64,000 nt of DNA, taken from assembly GCA_025526915.1 (NCBI GenBank), contig JAHLKH010000003.1:1-64000 (forward strand), read 5' to 3'. The translations under genes and the position numbers were made by a program. Positions 59,594 to 64,000 of the stretch are shown here, one piece after another. Below the pieces are notes generated by a model. The model was not told the origin of the DNA and made no database searches. It was given only the letters and a program-made list of their open reading frames with translations. Positions within the stretch are counted from its first letter, which is position 1. Every line of letters starts with the position of its first letter. Source of the DNA: Entophlyctis helioformis. Taxonomy: Eukaryota; Chytridiomycota; Chytridiomycetes; Chytridiales; Chytriomycetaceae.

Positions 59594-59679
59594 CACGTCC
59601 ATCTCCGTCTTCTGCCAACAAGTGCCGAGTAAACTCGGAATGTGCATATCCAGTGATCCTTTTGAGCGGCGGTGTATTT

Positions 59680-60922
59680 TCAGATGCTGTCCTTGTAGAC
59701 GAGGTACTGCATGCGGCTGCGGCGATACGTGATGGACAGCTCCGGTGCTTTGAGCTGTTTCTGCAGCTCGGCCACCACCAGATCGTGCATGTCGCTGTTT
59801 GGAGTCCATCTCCACACTCGGCCAGCCTGCTCGGCTGCACTGCCCATCTCCTTGCCCGCCGCCTTCATCGCCTTGAGATCCTCCTGCTGCATCCGCAGCA
59901 GATCCGCAGACACCTTGTCGGAGATGGTCTCAATCTTGGTCTGCAAGTCATCGGAAGGCGTCCAGAGGGCGCGTTTCTTGTCAATGAGCTTCTGGATGGT
60001 TGTGGAGCCCGTGTGCGCGCGCATCGACGCGCTCATGCGGAAGATGTTGTAGATGAGCATCGTGTTGGCCAGGAGAAAGAACACCTTGGCAAACAGAAAG
60101 TTGACGGGGACAAACAGGCCGGCAAGGAACATTCGCGTCCGGTAGAGCCAGAGCCTGTCGTTTGTGTTGTGCACAGGATCGTGTGCTGTTAGCCGCAGCA
60201 GTTGGTGGATGGATGGAGAAGCAAGGCGCGGGTCTGCAGCGCTGACGCTGACACTGACGCACGTTTGAGCCACTCGCTCAGCTGTGCCTTGACCAGCCGC
60301 TCGTCCACGCTCGTCGGATACACAAACTCGATCTGTACAGCAGCGCTTGAGATCAGCCGCACGCCCAACCCAGCATCGCCGAGCCCGGTCCAGCACACAC
60401 CTGATCAACAAACGTCGGCACCATCTTGAAAAAGTACTCGTCAGCCGCCCGTCTCGTCGTCAGCCGATTGCCCCATCGGTACACGTTGGCAGCAGTCGAA
60501 GCCGGCTTGCCGCTGCCCAACGACCGCAAGGCGTTCATGCCAAAGTCGTGCCAGTACGACGCAAAGACGTCCGAGACCTGGTACCGCCACTTGCGCATGA
60601 CAAACGAGGTAAAGAGGCCGCCGGCTTCGAGGACGTTGCGGGGCTGCACAAAGCGGGCGTGGAAGACGAAGCGGTTGTTGAGCGTTGGGAGGACATAGAC
60701 CTGGATAGGCGTCCTGGGCCTGAACGCCTGAAAGGGTGATCTTGCAGGTGCCGGCTTCCGTGGTGCTGGGCCTGTGCGGTGGTTGCTGTGCTTGGGGCAG
60801 CCGCAGTGGCAGTGGAAGCCGCAGCAGCAGCCGCAGCAGCCCGCAGCCTGGCTGGCTGCACTAGTGACTGCTGCTGTGGTGGATGCCTTGACCGCAACTT
60901 GAGCAGCAGCCGATGCAGACAT
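59680..60922 (-). CDS. Mitochondrial K+/H+ exchange-related protein (Mit_KHE1 family)
   Basis: The family's founding yeast protein (Ydl183c) is an inner-membrane factor for K+/H+ exchange. Three exons: 60401-60922, 60263-60332 and 59680-60185, with phases that fit, 365 residues. After a leader with a striking Cys/His cluster (CCGCCCGFHCHCGCPKH, residues 29-45) comes TPIQVYVLPTLNNRFVFHAR and then a helical region. Across the introns are IEFVYPTSVDERLVKAQLSE, a hydrophobic pair of helices (FLAGLFVPVNFLFAKVFFLL and ANTMLIYNIFRM) and a coiled C-terminus with LQTKIETISDKVSADLLRMQ, ending YLVYKDSI. The order PxxNxRxxxHA block, VYPTSVDE block, then paired helices is that of Mit_KHE1; I judged this from memory of the family, so the assignment is probable, not certain. 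Intact reading frame. Confidence 0.65.
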
Positions 60923-61183
60923 GGCGAAGCGACGTCGTTGAATTGATGGCAAGTTGGACAGCAAGATCCGCTCGAGCTTGGCCACTGCGATCCTCTGATG
61001 CATGGAAAGAGTGCATTCCAGCCGTACTCCAAGTGATGCTGCAGTGCCGCAACCACATGCTCCATCACGACAAGGATAACCGCCTCTGCTGCCCAAGCTG
61101 CAGCCAGGATCGAGCGCGACGGCAACGGCATGCCTGCTTGCAACTGATGTTTATTGAAGGTCGACAACGGCACTTGAGCAAGA

Positions 61184-62012
61184 TCAGCCAGCCCGCTCGG
61201 TGTTGAGCACACCGGCGCCACCGCCAAAGCCATAGCCCTTGGGCCAAACTTGCGGCCGTGGCACGGCTTGCAGAAAATGGTCGTGTCCTTGTTGACGACC
61301 GTGCCCGTGTCAAGCTGCTTGTTGCATTCCGAGCACTTGAAGCACGCCTTGTGGTACTTGAGATTGCCCGGCCCAATCACCTATACAGACGTGTCAGCGA
61401 CGTCCTTTTGAGGCACTCGCGACCAAGATACACACGGACCTGCTCGGCAAAGTAGACGGCCTTGGCGCACCGGCTGCACGTATCCGCGCCGCCGTACTTT
61501 GATGCTGTCGCCGATGCCGGACGCGGCCCGGCAGTTGTCGCGGAGGCTGGAGATTTGACCGGCGATGCAGGCGACGCAGGCGAAGCTGCCGATCTGTCGA
61601 CACCAGCGCCACCAGACGCCTCGAACATGGCGCGTGCAGCCGTTGAAGCCATCGACGGTGTTGCTGCAGCCGGCGACGTCGCGCTCGTCGCGCTCGCGGC
61701 TGGCGAAGCGGCCGTCGCACTCGCAGGCGCGCTGCCCGTGCCAGGCGACAGCGCCGTGTCGGTGCTCAGCACGCCGGCACCGCTGCCGTAGCCGTAGCCC
61801 TTGGGGCCAAACAGCCGGCCGTAGCAGTTTTTGCAGTAGGCCTCCTTGTCCTTGTCGGCGACGTTGGTCGAGTCCAGACGCTTGCGGCACTCTTTGCACG
61901 TCAGGCACGGCTTGTGGTACATGCCGCCCGGGCCCACCACCTGCTCGTTAAAGTACACGGCCTTGGCGCAGCGCGGGCATGTTGCGGCCGCTCCACCAAA
62001 GGTCGGTGGCAT
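61184..62012 (-). CDS. Double LIM-domain protein (CRP-like)
   Basis: Zinc-finger adaptor of the cysteine-rich-protein type, often tied to actin. Exon 1 is 61440-62012 and exon 2 runs from 61380. LIM1: CPRCAKAVYFNEQVVGPGG, YHKPCLTCKECRKRL, AYCKNCYGRLFGPKGYGYG, with eight zinc ligands. A Ser/Ala/Pro linker of about 95 residues follows. LIM2: CSRCAKAVYFAEQ, then across the intron VIGPGNLKYHKACFKCSECN and IFCKPCHGRKFGP. LIM1's FGPKGYGYGSGAGVL has a twin after LIM2, GYGFGGGAGVLNTERAG then stop (61184-61186), but in the sequence as given LIM2 runs out of frame there because it reads GGCCCAAGGGC where LIM1 reads GGCCCCAAGGGC. The stop coordinate assumes that correction; uncorrected, the frame runs on past it. 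Starts at ATG 62010-62012. Confidence 0.88.
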
Positions 62013-62064
62013 GGCTGGTGTTGTCTGGTTGGTGTCTGTCAAACTCGAGCTTGCACGTCGTTCA
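62013..62064. promoter_or_regulatory. 52-bp divergent promoter between LIM and ADCK2-like genes
   Basis: Only about 52 bp separate the LIM ATG (minus) from the most plausible ADCK2-like ATG (62065, plus). GTTGTCTGGTTGGTGTCTGT-like sequence; no clear TATA box. Confidence 0.45.
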
Positions 62065-64000
62065 ATGCCGAGATCGTCGCTACTGTCCGCAAGGCTGTCC
62101 GCAAGGCTGCCCGGTCGCTGCTGTGGCAGACCTGCGCGCCTGTGGCTGGACCGCTGCCGACGGCACAGCAGGCGCACCGCGCACAGGCGCTCCACGGCCT
62201 GCGCTCGCTTCTCCGCAGCCGCCCGTTCAGCCAGCACTCGTCGGCCAGGTGGCACGGCACGCAGCCCACGCCGTCCCGGCCGTCCCGTCCGTCGCTTCTC
62301 CTCACTGGTGCAGCCGGACTCGCAGCCGCAGGCGCTCTGTTCGCAGCGGCAACCGCTGCCCAGGCCGAGCCTCGAGTGTCCACCAGCACAACCAAGATCC
62401 TCATCGATGCCGAAGTCTCGGCTCTCAACTCGCCGTCGTCGCCGTCCATCGTGATCGAGGTCAAGACCCTCGACGATGCCAAGGAGATGCAGACAGACAC
62501 CAGCACCATCATCGTCATTGACAAGTCCTCGTGGCACTCGACGTTCCGGCGGCTTTTGGCGCTGGCTGTGCACTTGCTGCCCGTGGCCATCCTGTTTCCG
62601 TTCTGGTGGTTTTGGCATGGACGCAAGCTGCTGCAGGATGATCACAAGCGCGCGACTGTGGCTGCCAAGACGGCCACGGATGCCAAGACCGCCAAGGCTG
62701 GGGCCGGCAAGACTGACAGCGAGGACGATCAGACACGGATCGTTGTGGTTGTCGAGTCAGAGCCAGTGTCTGACTCGGACATGCGGCTGTGGTGGCTACA
62801 TCTGGCCGTATCGGCTCTGCAGCGCTGTGGCCCCATGTACATCAAGTTTGGCCAATGGATCAGCTCGCGCACAGATATCTTGCCGCCCACCGTCTGCAAA
62901 GTGTTTTCCAAACTGCAGTCCAACGTCACGCCGCACTCGTTTGCCGTCACGCGCGAGACCGTCGAGAGGGATCTGCTCCGCGGCGACAAGCTCGAGACGG
63001 TGTTTGAATGGTTCGAGGAAACACCGGTGGGCACAGGCGCCGTCGCACAGGTGCATCGCGCCAAGCTGCGCAATATCCCCTCGCTTGGTAGTCATGCCGG
63101 CCAGGAAGTCGCTGTCAAGGTCCTCCATCCCAACGTCGAGTCCCTCATCCAGGCCGACCTCGGCGTCCTTGCTCTGGTGGGAAGCATTCTCTCGGCCGTG
63201 CCTGGCGCTGATCTCATGAGCGTCACGGAAGAGATTGAGCTGTTTGGACGCATGATTGAGCGGCAGCTGGACCTGCGCATCGAGGCTGCCAACCTGGACC
63301 GCTTTGCATTCAACTTTGGCAAGTCGAATCCGGGCGTGTTTTTGCCTGTTGCAGTGAGACCGCTCGTGGCTGCTCGCGCCATGGTCGAGACGTTTGTGCA
63401 CGGCATCCCGCTTCGCACCATCATTGAGCGCGGACCGACTGTGTTTGACGAGCGCGTTGCCGTGGTCGGATTGCGGTCGTTCCTGGTAAGCACGGTGTTC
63501 ATTGCCGATATCTGCAGCCCTGCACAGCCCCAAGGCAACTGACATAAACTGCGCAACGATCCGTTGGCAGAAAATGGTGCTCCATGACAACTTTTGCCAC
63601 GCTGATCTGCATCCAGGCAATGTTCTTGTCTCGTTTGTGCGCAAGCAGCCGTCCGGCTCGTCCTTTTTTGGCGTCTCCCGCACCGGTAACACCGCCAGCG
63701 CATATGGTAGCAAGCACACCGGCTCCACAAACAACGCCGACCCGTCCGTCGCACCCGACGTCCTCCCTCCTGCCCAGCTGCTCCAACTCGCGTCGTTCAA
63801 GACGGTCCCTGAATGGCGCTCGGCTCTCGACGCCCTCTCGCAGCAGGGCTACGAACCGCGCCTTGTCATTCTGGACGTTGGTCTCGTGAGCGAACTCACG
63901 CCGCAGAACCTCGACAACGTGCGTGAATGCTTCAAGGCCGGCATCGACTTTGACGGCGTGCGTCTCGCGCGGCTTCTCACGTCCCGGTGCAAAGACCCTG
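62065..64000 (+). CDS. ADCK2: ADCK2-like UbiB/ABC1 atypical kinase (3' end cut off)
   Basis: UbiB-family protein of the mitochondrial inner membrane; relatives support coenzyme Q biosynthesis. The ATG at 62065 opens an Arg-rich presequence-like leader (MPRSSLLSARLSARLPGR) one frame ahead of the main frame, so a missing base between 62065 and about 62160 is likely. Then SLLLTGAAGLAAAGALFAAA, a helix (LLALAVHLLPVAILFPFWWF), the KxGQ motif (MYIKFGQWISSRTDILPP), GTGAVAQVHRAKL, the nucleotide-binding lysine EVAVKVLHPNVESLIQ, and after an intron (63486 to about 63571) the catalytic CHADLHPGNVLV and the metal site LVILDVGLVSEL. DVG in place of DFG is also an ADCK2 habit. A Ser/Gly/Asn-rich insert of about 60 residues sits between the last two motifs. 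The gene runs off the window. Confidence 0.85.

Overview
This window is nuclear DNA of a zoosporic (flagellated) fungus. The evidence is short GT-AG introns (mostly 40-120 bp), GC-rich compact genes, fungal-type proteins (a Rua1-type zinc-binding transcription factor C-terminus, an Sfc1-type succinate/fumarate carrier, an Ufo1-like F-box/WD40/UIM protein) and a full-length CEP290, a ciliary transition-zone protein that non-flagellated fungi have lost. Chytridiomycota is most likely and Blastocladiomycota possible; the sequence alone does not settle it. I see no tRNA, rRNA, transposon or CRISPR array.

Layout. 1-11.2 kb (+): ribosomal protein eS26, CEP290, and a small unknown protein. 11.3-26.3 kb (all -): SLC33A1-type acetyl-CoA transporter, F-box/WD40/UIM protein, an acidic unknown protein, an ABCG half-transporter with a Cys-rich ectodomain, the SFC1 carrier, and an unknown protein. 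26.9-28.9 kb (+): proteasome lid subunit RPN9. 29.1-36.7 kb (-): nuclear-pore basket protein TPR/Mlp. 36.8-37.6 kb (+): SET-domain protein. 37.8-39.7 kb (-): Ser-rich protein. 40.4-47.6 kb (+): Rua1-type transcription factor. 47.8-50.7 kb (-): DNPH1 nucleotide hydrolase and NMD factor UPF3. 50.8-51.8 kb (+): unknown nuclear-looking acidic protein. 52.0-58.6 kb (-): tetratricopeptide protein with a Cys cluster, and a membrane protein. 58.8-59.6 kb (+): mitochondrial-looking J-protein. 59.7-62.0 kb (-): mitochondrial K+/H+ exchange-related protein and a double-LIM protein. 62.1 kb to the end (+): ADCK2-like UbiB kinase, cut by the window edge.

The genes are mostly unrelated housekeeping loci rather than a pathway cluster. 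Several are mitochondrial (SFC1, J-protein, K+/H+ exchange-related protein, ADCK2-like kinase) and several concern RNA or protein quality control (UPF3, RPN9, F-box/UIM, TPR). Many neighbours are head-to-head with starts only 50-150 bp apart.

The strongest unexplained signal is a large set of frame breaks inside otherwise clean exons, nearly all equivalent to one missing C or G in a short C/G run. The LIM gene carries its own control: the same 16-17 bp coding segment occurs twice, once with GGGG (in frame) and once with GGG (out of frame). This most likely reflects residual single-base deletions in the assembly, and it must be allowed for when reading the gene models here.
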